This document shows positions 1 through 8,776 of a DNA stretch of 64,000 nucleotides, in pieces. Within the stretch, counting starts at the first letter, position 1. Each line of letters opens with the position of its first letter. The position numbers were made by a program, and so were the translations under genes. This stretch comes from Fen-1362 sp049516395 (GTDB lineage: Bacteria; Planctomycetota; Phycisphaerae; Sedimentisphaerales; Anaerobacaceae), in NCBI GenBank assembly GCA_049516395.1, contig JBEKTD010000013.1:1-64000 (forward strand). The letters run 5' to 3'. The notes under the pieces were generated by a model that had not been told where the DNA came from, did no database searches, and was given only the letters and a program-made list of their open reading frames with translations.

Positions 1-348
1 ACCAAGGACAAGCCGGTCATCTTCGCCTTCCATGCCTACCCGTGGTTGATCCACCGGCTGACCTACCGCCGCACCAACCACGACAACATCCACGTCCGCG
101 GCTACAAGGAAGAGGGCACCATTACCACGCCCTTCGACATGACGGTGCTGAACGAGCTGGATCGCTTCCATCTTGTGATGGATACCATCGACCGCCTGCC
201 GCAGGCTGGCGACAAGGGCGTCTACCTTAAGCAGCAGCTCAAGGACAAGCTTGTCGAGCACAAGCAGTATATCGACAAGCACGGCGAAGATATGCCGGAA
301 ATTCGCAACTGGAAATGGAGTCTGGGCAAAGCGGGCAAACATGTGTGA
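1..348 (+). CDS. xfp: Phosphoketolase, C-terminal fragment (cut by window start)
   Basis: Frame 1 is open from the first base to the stop at 346-348, about 115 residues. It matches the C-terminal domain of xylulose-5-phosphate/fructose-6-phosphate phosphoketolase: 'KPVIFAFHAYPWLIHRLTY', the 'NIHVRGYKEEGTITTPFDM' stretch and 'NELDRFHLVMDTIDRLP' are family signatures. The full enzyme is about 790-830 residues and cleaves xylulose-5-P or fructose-6-P with phosphate to acetyl-phosphate, using thiamine diphosphate. Only the last domain is visible, so catalytic residues cannot be checked. Codons look more GC-rich than in downstream genes, which may reflect high expression or transfer. Confidence 0.93.
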   Translation, partial: TKDKPVIFAFHAYPWLIHRLTYRRTNHDNIHVRGYKEEGTITTPFDMTVLNELDRFHLVMDTIDRLPQAGDKGVYLKQQLKDKLVEHKQYIDKHGEDMPEIRNWKWSLGKAGKHV

Positions 349-358
349 AGCCCGTACT

Positions 359-464
359 ATAAAAAATTCATCCGATGTTAAGTATTAAGGACACCTGATC
401 TTACAAACAGTTAATTTTAATGAAATTGGTCGGCTTCCCTTTGATTCCGCGATATGATTCCTAT
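359..464. repeat. Left copy of a ~106-bp repeat (R1)
   Basis: This segment and 63893-63998 are both 106 nt and share two conserved blocks: the beginning (poly-A then 'ttcatccgatgttaagt') and the end ('tgaaattggtcg' through 'ttccgcgatatgattcctat'). The middle ~40 nt is diverged. Both copies are in the same orientation. No coding potential is seen. It may be a non-autonomous element or a conserved RNA or recombination site. Confidence 0.75.
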
Positions 465-1157
465 ATCGGGAGCGTTGTGGTGAGATTTTGAAGTCATACA
501 GGAGGGTAGCCTGATGAGTGGGATGAATATTTTTACACTATGGCTTTCTGTTCTTCCTTGCCGATCTGTTTGGTTTTGCCGTTATCGACCTGAACTTCTG
601 TTTCTTCAATAGTCCCTGCAGTATCTATCATTTGCCCCTGCCTGAAAGTGAACTGCGAATCAGTGCTTTGCTTGATATGTTCAGGCAGTTCTGGCCAGAC
701 AGCAGTTATTTGGGCCAGATCGGTAGGCAAGATTTCAGGTGTGCTATTGTTCCGGTGCACGCATACAGCACACTTTTGCTGCAAATTTTCATTAGAGAGC
801 TGCTCTGAGTACGTAAAAGGCACTTTTGGGTTTCGAATCCCCTCGCCTCCAGTCCGCATTCGCCGCTTTCAGGCGAACGAATTCCTTAATTGAAGATTTA
901 TTTGTCAATGGCTGCCACAATCATCACTAATCTATAATGTAAACCACATCTTCTCAGAACCATTCTGTAACGTCTCCGTATAGTCACAAAGCTTGGCCAT
1001 AGCTTATTTTGTGAGGCAAACTGCTACATAAATTTTGGCTGTTTTGACGATATATGCTTGTGCGTTAGAAGTCATTTCATAACCGGCCAGCAGCCGTATT
1101 ATCAGTATTGAAATCGCGGGTTTTCGGCGCTATGGAATGCGTTCTAAGGAGAAAAGA
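465..1157. other. Gene-poor spacer with relics
   Basis: About 690 bp with no convincing intact gene. The only structured parts are an integrase-tail-like fragment at 670-859 and a tRNA-3'-end-like motif inside it. The stretch 894-1145 is AT-rich and shows no recognisable gene or repeat. A Shine-Dalgarno at 1146-1151 serves the next gene. Confidence 0.5.
670..859 (-). pseudogene. Integrase C-terminal-like fragment over a tRNA-end-like motif
   Basis: The minus strand encodes 'MRTGGEGIRNP' and later 'LAQITAVWPELPEHIKQ'. The first resembles the artefactual peptide that arises where an integrase frame runs through the 3' end of a tRNA-Ser or tmRNA. The second resembles the tail of planctomycete tyrosine recombinases ('WP.LP..I+'). 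On the plus strand, 828-850 reads 'gggtttcgaatcccctcgcc' plus 'tcca', like a degenerate T-arm and acceptor end. No complete tRNA or tmRNA body precedes it. Best reading is a relic attachment region; a purely spurious frame is possible. Confidence 0.25.
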
Positions 1158-1877
1158 ATGATAAGCATAAAGGAATTGAGGCGGAGTTTTGGGCCGATTG
1201 TCGCGGTTGACGGCGTTTCGTTCGACGTCCGGAAAGGCGAAGTACTGGGCTTTTTGGGGCCAAACGGCGCGGGTAAAAGCACCGTAATGCGAATGCTTGC
1301 CTGTTATCTGCGGCCCGACAGCGGCACAGCGACGGTCTGCGGATACGACATTCTCAAAAACCCCCTCGAAGTCCGAAAATCAATCGGCTATTTGGCTGAA
1401 AATGTTCCCGCCTACAACGAAATGACGGTAGGCGGGCTGTTAAATTTTGTCTGCGATGCCAGGCAGATTCCCGGAAGCGAACGCAAAAAGGCGCTCGACC
1501 GCATTGTCCCGATGTGCGCAATCGACTCGGTTTATCATCAGGCGATTGATACTCTTTCGAAGGGCTATCGCAGGCGAGTCGGCCTTGCGCAGGCATTGAT
1601 TCACGACCCGCAGGTATTAATCCTCGACGAGCCGACAGACGGCCTTGACCCCAATCAAAAACACGAGGTTCGTCAGCTTATCAGTAAAATGGCAAAGGAA
1701 AAATGTATCATCGTCTCGACTCATATCCTCGAAGAAGTCGAGGCCGTATGCAGCAGGACCATAATCATAGCGAAAGGCAAAATCATCGTTGATTCCACTC
1801 CGGAACAATTACGGCAAAAATACGGCTGCTCACTCGAAGAAGTATTCCGAAAAATTACCAGAAGCAAAGTTGCATGA
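1158..1877 (+). CDS. ABC transporter ATP-binding protein, GldA-like
   Basis: 239-residue ATPase with Walker A 'GPNGAGKST', the signature region 'LSKGYRRRVGLAQALIHDP', Walker B 'VLILDEPTDGLDP' and the H-loop in 'IIVSTHILEEVEAVC'. I chose ATG 1158 over the upstream in-frame start at 1137 because 'aaggag' at 1146-1151 is spaced correctly and the product starts as family members do (MISIKELRRSFG). It is followed by an ABC-2 permease (38-bp gap), a GldG-like protein and a DUF4340 protein, so it should energise that complex. In Bacteroidetes GldAFG is tied to gliding; in planctomycetes the same set occurs without gliding and its substrate is unknown. Confidence 0.93.
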   Translation: MISIKELRRSFGPIVAVDGVSFDVRKGEVLGFLGPNGAGKSTVMRMLACYLRPDSGTATVCGYDILKNPLEVRKSIGYLAENVPAYNEMTVGGLLNFVCDARQIPGSERKKALDRIVPMCAIDSVYHQAIDTLSKGYRRRVGLAQALIHDPQVLILDEPTDGLDPNQKHEVRQLISKMAKEKCIIVSTHILEEVEAVCSRTIIIAKGKIIVDSTPEQLRQKYGCSLEEVFRKITRSKVA

Positions 1878-1915
1878 ACTTTTCGGCGATAAAAAGTTTT
1901 TTACTGGAGTAAAAA

Positions 1916-2647
1916 ATGGGCGGTTTTAAGGCGGTATTCAAAAGAGAATTAAGGTCGTATTTCACGACGCCGATTGCTTATGTATTCTTAGTGGTATTTC
2001 TCTTTTTCTCGGGGTATCTGACTTTCAAAAACGGCTTCTTCGAAATTCGCCAAGCGGATATGACGGCGTTCTTCATCAATATGCCTTTGCTGTTCGCGTT
2101 TATGGTGCCTGCGACAACTATGCGGCTGTGGGCCGAGGAACGCAAAAGCGGCTCAATCGAACTTCTCTTTACGCTTCCCATAACAGTAACACAGGCCGTG
2201 CTTGGCAAGTTTTTCGCCGCATGGGTTTTTCTTATTATCTCGCTGGCGTTGACTTTCCCGATGGTCATAACGGTATTTTACCTGGGGAATCCGGATGCGG
2301 GCCTGATAATCACCGGCTACTTAGGCACTATACTTATGGCGGGCGGATTCCTGGCGGTAGGGTGCTTTTTCTCCGCACTAAGCAAAAACCAGGTAATCAG
2401 CTTTGTGCTGTCGGTTGTCGCCTGTGCGGTGCTGGTTTTTGCGGGAGTTCCGACGACGATGAATTATCTTTCAACGTTTCTTCCGATAGGCCTGGTTTCG
2501 GCGGTTGAAACAATGAGTTTAGAATCGCATTTCGAGTCGATCCAGAGGGGTATTCTTGAGTTCAAGGACGTCTCTTATTTTGTCATCCTCATTATCGGCT
2601 GGGTGGCTGCCTGCACGGTTGTGCTCGAAGAAAGGAAGGCGGGCTAA
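1916..2647 (+). CDS. ABC-2 type permease, GldF-like
   Basis: 243-residue integral membrane protein with about six hydrophobic helices. The N-terminal 'FKRELRSYFTTPIAYVFLVVF' and the 'WAEERKSGSIELLFTLPIT' segment are hallmarks of ABC-2/GldF permeases. Shine-Dalgarno 'ctggag' lies just ahead of ATG 1916. Its stop overlaps the start of the next gene by one base (TAATG), indicating translational coupling with the GldG-like subunit. Likely forms the membrane channel with the ATPase at 1158. Substrate unknown. Confidence 0.9.
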   Translation: MGGFKAVFKRELRSYFTTPIAYVFLVVFLFFSGYLTFKNGFFEIRQADMTAFFINMPLLFAFMVPATTMRLWAEERKSGSIELLFTLPITVTQAVLGKFFAAWVFLIISLALTFPMVITVFYLGNPDAGLIITGYLGTILMAGGFLAVGCFFSALSKNQVISFVLSVVACAVLVFAGVPTTMNYLSTFLPIGLVSAVETMSLESHFESIQRGILEFKDVSYFVILIIGWVAACTVVLEERKAG

Positions 2648-4617
2648 TGAGCAGAACCATAAGAGTGATACTCGCGGTTATTTTTGTTCTACTGATAACC
2701 TTCGGCGCTATAAGTATCTGCCAGAATCTCGGCAAACGTCTTAAAGTGGATGTTACCGGCCAGAAACTTTATACGCTGTCCGCCGGCACAAAATCGATTC
2801 TCGCCAAACTGAATCAGCCCCTGAAACTCAAGCTTTACTATGCCAAAACCGCCTCAATGAAAGGCCCGGACCAGATTAAGTATTTCAATAATTATTACGA
2901 ATTCGTTAAATCGCTGCTGGAAGAATACGTCGCTGCCTCAAAGGGAATGGTTAATCTCGAAATTATCGACCCAAGGCCCTACTCCGATGACGAAGTCGAG
3001 GCCGCTCGCAGCGGACTCAAAAAATTTCCCATAACGGATGAAGAAAATTTTGTCTTCGGATTAGTCGTCCGGACACAGTTCGGTGCAGAAAAATCAATTC
3101 CGTTTTTCACCCCCGACCGCCAGAATTTCGTCGAATATGACATAAGCTCTCTTATCGATACCGCTATCACGCGTCAGAAGAAAAATATCGGCGTCATCAG
3201 CTCGCTTCCCATTATGGGCGAGGTCGGTGATTATATGGCGCAGATGATGATAATGCAGGGCCAGCAGCCCAAAATGGCATGGACCATTATCGAACATCTC
3301 AAGCAAAAATATGAGGTCAAGGGCATCCCCTCTGACACCAATGACATTAACGATATCGACGTTCTTCTTGTGATTCACCCCAAGCACTTCCCCGTGCAGA
3401 CGCTTTTTGCCATAGACCAGTTTATTTTAAGGGGCGGCAGGACCATTATTTTTATCGACCCATACTGTTATGCCGACCAGCAGCCGGGCCAGGCAATTAT
3501 GCAGTCCGACAGGGTTTCGAAAAGCTCTAATCTAAAACAATTCCTGAATAACTGGGGACTTGATATGCCGGAGATGACGTTCGCAGGTGATAAACAATTG
3601 GCACCAGGAACATCAACGGCTTCCAGCCAAGCCTCGGAAAAAATTATCGGCTTCCTCAACCTGACATCTCCCGCATGCTTTAATCGCGACAATGTCATTA
3701 CAGCCCAGCTTAACAGCGTCAGGGTATGGTTTGCCGGTTCGCTAAATGTAATCGCCTCGCCAAATGACGTCGCGGGCGAAGGGCATATCGAACGAACGCC
3801 GCTTATTATGACGACCGCCAAAGGCAATACCTTCAAAGTTGACAGTCCTCTGGATTTGCAGATGCTCGACCCGCCGGAGCTGATGAAGAAATTTTCGGAA
3901 GGCACAAAGCCGGTGATTATGGGTTATCTTGTCACCGGCAAATTCAAAAGCAATTTCCCCAATGGTATTGTGCGTGAATCCGAGTCGCAGACCGACGACC
4001 CGAATGCGCCAAAAACAAAAACGCTAATCACCGGCCTTACACAGGCCTCGGAAAACTGCGCCGTGGTTGTGTTTTCGGATGTCGATTTCATATCCAACTC
4101 GCTTGCCTATTATCGCAACCAGCTTTTTGGCAACATCGTCGTCGGCGACAACAGCGCGCTATTGATGAACACAATCGACGACCTTTCCGGTTCAACCGAC
4201 CTTATATCAATCAGGTCCCGTGGTAATTTCCAAAGGCCTTTTACGGTTGTTGACCAGATAGAGAAAAAAGCCGAGGCCGCGACCGCTGATGAGGTCGCCA
4301 AGCTCAACGCTGAAATTACCGGCTTTGAGGAGGAGTTAAAAACGCTTATTACTTCCGCCAACGAAAAAGAAAAACAGGTCATCGGCAGCTCGATTGCCCA
4401 AAAGACAAAAGACCTCGAATTGAAAAAACTAAAGGCCCGCCAACAACTGCGTGAAGTTAAAATGCAGAAACGCCAGCAAATCGAAAAGCTTGGCAACAAC
4501 CTGCGGGCGTTCAATATGCTGGCAGCGCCGGCCGTCATATTACTCATCGCGGTAGCGCTTGGCATTCGGCGAAGCGTAATGAAAAGACATTACATAAGCC
4601 ACGCAAGTGACGCGTAA
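2647..4617 (+). CDS. GldG-like ABC-associated membrane protein
   Basis: 656 residues. An N-terminal anchor helix (about 6-26) is followed by the conserved 'DVTGQKLYTLSAGTKSIL' region, a large extracytoplasmic ABC_transp_aux-type domain ('GGRTIIFIDPY' around 265), a coiled-coil-rich segment (about 540-620, many K/E/L) and a final helix near 620-640 ('LAAPAVILLIAVALGIRR'). This is the usual GldG architecture: two membrane anchors around an auxiliary domain. It overlaps the permease stop by one base and is followed 53 bp later by a DUF4340 protein. Role in transport unknown. Confidence 0.88.
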   Translation: MSRTIRVILAVIFVLLITFGAISICQNLGKRLKVDVTGQKLYTLSAGTKSILAKLNQPLKLKLYYAKTASMKGPDQIKYFNNYYEFVKSLLEEYVAASKGMVNLEIIDPRPYSDDEVEAARSGLKKFPITDEENFVFGLVVRTQFGAEKSIPFFTPDRQNFVEYDISSLIDTAITRQKKNIGVISSLPIMGEVGDYMAQMMIMQGQQPKMAWTIIEHLKQKYEVKGIPSDTNDINDIDVLLVIHPKHFPVQTLFAIDQFILRGGRTIIFIDPYCYADQQPGQAIMQSDRVSKSSNLKQFLNNWGLDMPEMTFAGDKQLAPGTSTASSQASEKIIGFLNLTSPACFNRDNVITAQLNSVRVWFAGSLNVIASPNDVAGEGHIERTPLIMTTAKGNTFKVDSPLDLQMLDPPELMKKFSEGTKPVIMGYLVTGKFKSNFPNGIVRESESQTDDPNAPKTKTLITGLTQASENCAVVVFSDVDFISNSLAYYRNQLFGNIVVGDNSALLMNTIDDLSGSTDLISIRSRGNFQRPFTVVDQIEKKAEAATADEVAKLNAEITGFEEELKTLITSANEKEKQVIGSSIAQKTKDLELKKLKARQQLREVKMQKRQQIEKLGNNLRAFNMLAAPAVILLIAVALGIRRSVMKRHYISHASDA

Positions 4618-4670
4618 TTTTGATGGAGTCGGTCGAGTCAGTACGTGGCAAATGAACAGGAGTTAGTTAT

Positions 4671-5789
4671 ATGAGTAATCGTAATCTGTCGTTACTTGGT
4701 TTGGCAGCGGCTGCGGTAGTGGCTTTGGCGGTCATTGTTGCCGGAATCGCCGACAAACCATACACCAGTAAAGACCAAATCGCCTATCTTATACAGGGTC
4801 TCGACCCTGACCAGGTCGCCAGAATCACAACAGGAAAACCGGGCCAGGAAGTGATTTTCAATCGGCGAGGAGCCAATTTCGTTATTGCCAATCTCGATAA
4901 CTACCCGGCCCTGACCAGTGAAATTAACAAACTCATCACCACCTGCCTGGATATTCAGACCGCTGAGCTTTACACAGACAATCCCGAAAACCATAAAGAC
5001 CTCGGCATCACCGAAGATAAAGCGCATATACTGGTGAAATTCTATAAAGCCGACTCGTCACTGCTTACCGGCGTCATTATTGGCAAACAAAAAGTCGAGG
5101 GACAGGGCATCGGCTACATCAGGCGGGTCGGAGACAACAAGGTATATATATCCGCGGCACAGATACCGGCTATCAAACAGCAGGCGGGCGATTATATCTC
5201 GCCGGAGCTTATCAACGTAAAAAGAGAGGACATCAACTCGATAACTGTAAGCTGCCCTAATGAAACATACATACTGAGGCCCGGCCCCGACGACAAAACC
5301 GTTATATTTGAAAACATGGCCGAAGATAAAAAGCTAAACAACGATTTTGCCAACAAGGTTTTCACCGCTTTAGCGGGCCTTAGCTTTGAAGACGTCAACG
5401 CCGAATCATCAAAGCGGGGTTTGCAGTTTGACCGGAGATATCTTTGCCGGCTGAAGGACTCCACCGTTTACACTATCTGGCTTGCCGAAGACAGCAATAC
5501 CTGGTTTGCCAAATGCGACGCCCAGTTCGCCGACAAAACTCCTATAACAAAAACGCAGGGCGAGGTCGAATCGGATGAGCAGTTGAAAATAAAAGAAGCG
5601 AAGCTTATCGCGCGCGACGCCGCCGAGGAATTTTCTGAAAAACACAAAGGGTGGGTATATAAGATACCTGCTTACCGCGCCGAAGACCTTACAAAATCTT
5701 CTGCCGACCTGTTTGCAGCCCCTAAACCGACCCAGTCCAAGCCGGAAGATAAAGAACCGATAGATATTACCCCCTTGCACCAAGAATAG
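4671..5789 (+). CDS. DUF4340 domain protein
   Basis: 372 residues. A single N-terminal membrane helix or signal anchor (residues 6-26, 'LLGLAAAAVVALAVIVAGIA') precedes a long soluble region. The layout 'ITTGKPGQEVIFNRRGANFVI' and 'LGITEDKAHILVKFY' is characteristic of DUF4340 proteins, which nearly always follow GldG-like genes. The C-terminus is proline/lysine-rich and low-complexity. Likely an extracytoplasmic partner of the ABC system just upstream. No catalytic motif seen. Confidence 0.85.
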   Translation: MSNRNLSLLGLAAAAVVALAVIVAGIADKPYTSKDQIAYLIQGLDPDQVARITTGKPGQEVIFNRRGANFVIANLDNYPALTSEINKLITTCLDIQTAELYTDNPENHKDLGITEDKAHILVKFYKADSSLLTGVIIGKQKVEGQGIGYIRRVGDNKVYISAAQIPAIKQQAGDYISPELINVKREDINSITVSCPNETYILRPGPDDKTVIFENMAEDKKLNNDFANKVFTALAGLSFEDVNAESSKRGLQFDRRYLCRLKDSTVYTIWLAEDSNTWFAKCDAQFADKTPITKTQGEVESDEQLKIKEAKLIARDAAEEFSEKHKGWVYKIPAYRAEDLTKSSADLFAAPKPTQSKPEDKEPIDITPLHQE

Positions 5790-5976
5790 CCCGCCGTTTG
5801 AATGGTTCCGGATAACAACATCGACGAATTCGACCTGCCTGGTCACAATGTGGTTATCATTAAACTCATCTTCCTAATTTGTTTGAGGAAATCCCAGAAA
5901 TAATATGCCTTTACTGCTGCGCAAAGTGATGGTATTTTTGAATGCTGTTTTTAAAACTATCTGAAAGGATTATACA

Positions 5977-7722
5977 ATGAAAGCCATTTCCATAACCACG
6001 ATTATGCTGTTGTCATTGAGCTGCGTTGCATGGGCTGGGGTTGTTGCCCCTGACGCGAATGTAGAAAAGCTAAGTAATGTTTTCGCTTTCACCGAAGGGC
6101 CGGCAGCGGACCCCAAGGGCAATGTCTATTTTACCGACCAGCCCAATGATAAAATCTATATCTGGTCAACCGATGGTAAATTGTCGGTCTTTTTGACCGG
6201 AGGTGAGCGATCAAACGGAATGCGTTTCGACGCTGACGGCATATCGCTGCTTGCCTGTGCCGACCTGCATAACCGACTCGTTTCCTTCGACCCTAACGGC
6301 AAAATGACCGTTCTTGTCGAAAAATACAAGGGCAAAAAACTCAACGGCCCAAATGACCTCTGGCGGCATCCCAATGGCGGGCTATACATAACAGACCCAT
6401 ACTATAGAAGAAGCTGGTGGACAGACCCGAATATGGAACAGGATGGCGAGCATGTCTATTACCTCACCCCCGACCGCAAAACTCTGATTCGCGTCACCGA
6501 GGATTTGGTCAAGCCCAATGGCATAGTCGGCACGCCCGACGGCAAGCTGCTTTACGTGGGCGACATCGGCGCAAGCAAAACATACGTCTATACAATCAAC
6601 CCCGACGGCACACTTTCAAATAAGAAACTGTTCTGCGAAATGGGTTCAGATGGAATGACAATCGATAACGAAGGCAATATATATATTACCGGCAATGGCG
6701 TTACGGTTTTCAATTCCGCGGGAGAAAAAATCGACCATATCAACATACGCGAGCCGTGGACCGCCAACTTATGTTTCGGCGGCAAAGATATGGATACACT
6801 TTTCATTACCGCGTCAAAATGCCTTTATGCGGTTAAAATGCGAACCAGAGGCGTTGTCTGGCCTGCCTCGGCGAAGCACAGCGAAGATGGGCCCGCCACA
6901 GCGGAGACAAAATCAGTCGTCGCAACAGGGGCAAAACTCGAAAAGTTGGCGGATGGTTTCGGCTTTACCGAGGGACCAATCGCTGATGCGCAGGGAGATG
7001 TTTATTTTGTCGATGTCTCGAAAAACAGAATTCACAAATGGTCTCTCAACGGCAAAGTTTCAACCTTCCGCGAAAATTCAGGAGGCACAAGCGGCCTTGA
7101 TATCGACGATAAGAGCAACCTCTATGCCTGCGAGGGAGGCAGCAGGAGAATCACCCGCATTGACACAAACGGCAATGTTACTGTCCTGTGCGATAACTAC
7201 AAAGGCAAAAAGCTCAACAGCCCCAACGACCTGTGGCGCGACAAAAAAGGCGGCATATACTTCACCGACCCCGGATACAAAAAAGGTGAATCGGAACTGG
7301 ACGGCAGTTATGTTTTCTATTTACCTCCTGATTCGAAGGAGCCCATTATTGTTGTGGGGGATATGACAGGCCCCAACGGCATCGTCGGCACAAAAGACGG
7401 CAAACTGCTGTACGTCGCCGATTATTCAGGACGCAAAACATTTGTATTCAAAGTCAAAGACGACGGCACATTGTATGATAAAAAACTGTTTGTCCCCGTC
7501 GGCGCTGACGGAATAGAACTCGATGAGCTGGGCAATTTGTATCTTACTGACCTGTCAGGCAAAGGCGTTAATATCGTCAGCCCTGAAGGTAAAAAAATCG
7601 GTTATATCAGCGTTCCTAATTCGACTTCAAATCTCTGCTTCGGCGGAAAAGACGGCAAAACTCTGTTCATCACCGCCAGAGATTCCTTTTACTCGATACA
7701 AATGAATGTAAAAGGGCAATAA
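5977..7722 (+). CDS. Secreted tandem SMP-30/gluconolactonase-like protein
   Basis: 581 residues with a signal peptide (residues 1-20, ending '..SCVAWAG'). Two homologous six-bladed-propeller domains of the SMP-30/gluconolactonase family cover about 25-290 and 325-581. Each repeats 'FTEGPxAD..G.VYF.D', 'LNxPNDLWR', 'GPNGIVGTxDGKLLYV' and 'ADGxxxDxxGNxY'. The family hydrolyses sugar lactones in a metal-dependent way. The linker (around 295-310) is encoded partly by a repeat-like segment at 6860-6897. Shine-Dalgarno 'gaaagga'. A methyltransferase-like and a DUF2961 gene follow with gaps of 27 and 19 bp, suggesting an operon. Confidence 0.88.
   Translation: MKAISITTIMLLSLSCVAWAGVVAPDANVEKLSNVFAFTEGPAADPKGNVYFTDQPNDKIYIWSTDGKLSVFLTGGERSNGMRFDADGISLLACADLHNRLVSFDPNGKMTVLVEKYKGKKLNGPNDLWRHPNGGLYITDPYYRRSWWTDPNMEQDGEHVYYLTPDRKTLIRVTEDLVKPNGIVGTPDGKLLYVGDIGASKTYVYTINPDGTLSNKKLFCEMGSDGMTIDNEGNIYITGNGVTVFNSAGEKIDHINIREPWTANLCFGGKDMDTLFITASKCLYAVKMRTRGVVWPASAKHSEDGPATAETKSVVATGAKLEKLADGFGFTEGPIADAQGDVYFVDVSKNRIHKWSLNGKVSTFRENSGGTSGLDIDDKSNLYACEGGSRRITRIDTNGNVTVLCDNYKGKKLNSPNDLWRDKKGGIYFTDPGYKKGESELDGSYVFYLPPDSKEPIIVVGDMTGPNGIVGTKDGKLLYVADYSGRKTFVFKVKDDGTLYDKKLFVPVGADGIELDELGNLYLTDLSGKGVNIVSPEGKKIGYISVPNSTSNLCFGGKDGKTLFITARDSFYSIQMNVKGQ
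6860..6897 (+). repeat. Repeat-like segment coding the SMP-30 inter-domain linker
   Basis: The sequence runs from 'ggcctgcctcggcgaagcac' to 'gatgggcc' and has 'ggcc' at both ends. It resembles GC-rich 'cggcgaagc/agcgaag' repeats scattered in metagenomic genomes and sits exactly between the two propeller domains. It stays in frame, coding 'WPASAKHSEDGPA'. Inference from resemblance only. Confidence 0.4.
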
Positions 7723-7749
7723 GAACTGTTCGCCGGCAAGGAAATAAAA

Positions 7750-8757
7750 ATGACGAGTCGGGAAAGGGTGGCTGCGGTTTTGGGGCACAGACGGCCAGAC
7801 CACCTGCCGTGTATGCCGATTACGATGCAATTCGCGGCTGGCCGCATCGGGAGAAAATACTACGATTATGTTACGGATTACCGTGTGCTGGTAGAGGGCC
7901 AGTTACGTGTAGCAGATGAATTCGGTTTCAACCATGTGGGGTGCATTTCAGACCCGACACGCGAGGCGGCGGATTGCGGAGCTGCGATTATTTTTCACGA
8001 GGATTCGCCTCCTGATATCGACGAAAGTAACGCCCTGCTTGGAGATAAAAGCAGATTGGTTAAATTAAAGATGCCTGACCCGCTTGGGGGTGGGCGGATG
8101 CACAACAGGGTAAAAGCAGCAGCTCTATTCAAAGAAAAAGCCGGTAAAGACAAAATTATCGAGGGATGGATTGAAGGGCCTTGCGCAGAGGGAGCGGATT
8201 TGCGGGGCATCAATACGATAATGACGGATTTTTTCGAGGATGCCGGATTTGTGAAAGAGCTTTTTGAGTTCGCGACGGAACTTGGATTAATATTCGCCAA
8301 AGCACAGATAGAGGCAGGCGTGGATTTGATGGGAATAGGAGACGCCGCGGCGTCATTGGTGGGACCGAAGATATACGAGGAGTTTGTGTGGCCATACGAG
8401 AAGCAACTGGTGGACGGCATTCACAAACTCGGCGCGGCTGTCCGGCTGCATATATGCGGGGACACGCGGAAGATTCTGGAAGGTATGGGCCGGCTCGGAG
8501 CGGAAATGATTGACCTTGATTATCCCTCCCCGGTAACGCTGGCCAGGGAAAAAATTGGGGCAAAACAGGTCATCTGCGGTAATATCAATCCTGTTTCGGT
8601 GCTGCGTGAAGCGTCACCTGAGGAGATTTATAAGGCAGTTGAGAACTGTCACAAAGAGGCAGGCGAAAATTTCATAGTCGGGGCCGGCTGCGAAGTTACG
8701 CGTGATACGCCTTTAGAAAATATCAGGGTGCTTGGACAATACGCATCTTCTCATTAA
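7750..8757 (+). CDS. URO-D/MtaA-like methyltransferase family protein
   Basis: 335 residues of the uroporphyrinogen decarboxylase superfamily. Instead of HemE's N-terminal Arg/Asp decarboxylase motif it carries the zinc-site pattern of MtaA/CmuA corrinoid methyltransferases: 'HICGD' (H234, C236) and a later Cys in 'GAGCEV' (C314). It starts 'MTSRERVAAVLGHRRPDHLPC', typical of this subfamily. Likely transfers methyl groups involving a corrinoid protein or another thiol acceptor. No corrinoid protein is encoded beside it. Convergent folD/fhs genes handle C1 units, but a functional link is only suggestive. Shine-Dalgarno 'aagga'. Confidence 0.82.
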   Translation: MTSRERVAAVLGHRRPDHLPCMPITMQFAAGRIGRKYYDYVTDYRVLVEGQLRVADEFGFNHVGCISDPTREAADCGAAIIFHEDSPPDIDESNALLGDKSRLVKLKMPDPLGGGRMHNRVKAAALFKEKAGKDKIIEGWIEGPCAEGADLRGINTIMTDFFEDAGFVKELFEFATELGLIFAKAQIEAGVDLMGIGDAAASLVGPKIYEEFVWPYEKQLVDGIHKLGAAVRLHICGDTRKILEGMGRLGAEMIDLDYPSPVTLAREKIGAKQVICGNINPVSVLREASPEEIYKAVENCHKEAGENFIVGAGCEVTRDTPLENIRVLGQYASSH

Positions 8758-8776
8758 GTAACGAAAGGGGCCGTAT

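Noticed and set aside
465..860. A complete tmRNA or tRNA-Ser gene ending near 850
   Set aside because: Only a 3'-end-like motif is present; no matching 5' acceptor strand, anticodon arm or tag-coding region could be found upstream, and the T-stem is mismatched.
648..893. Plus-strand 81-codon open frame
   Set aside because: Antisense to the fragment on the other strand, no Shine-Dalgarno and no protein-like composition.
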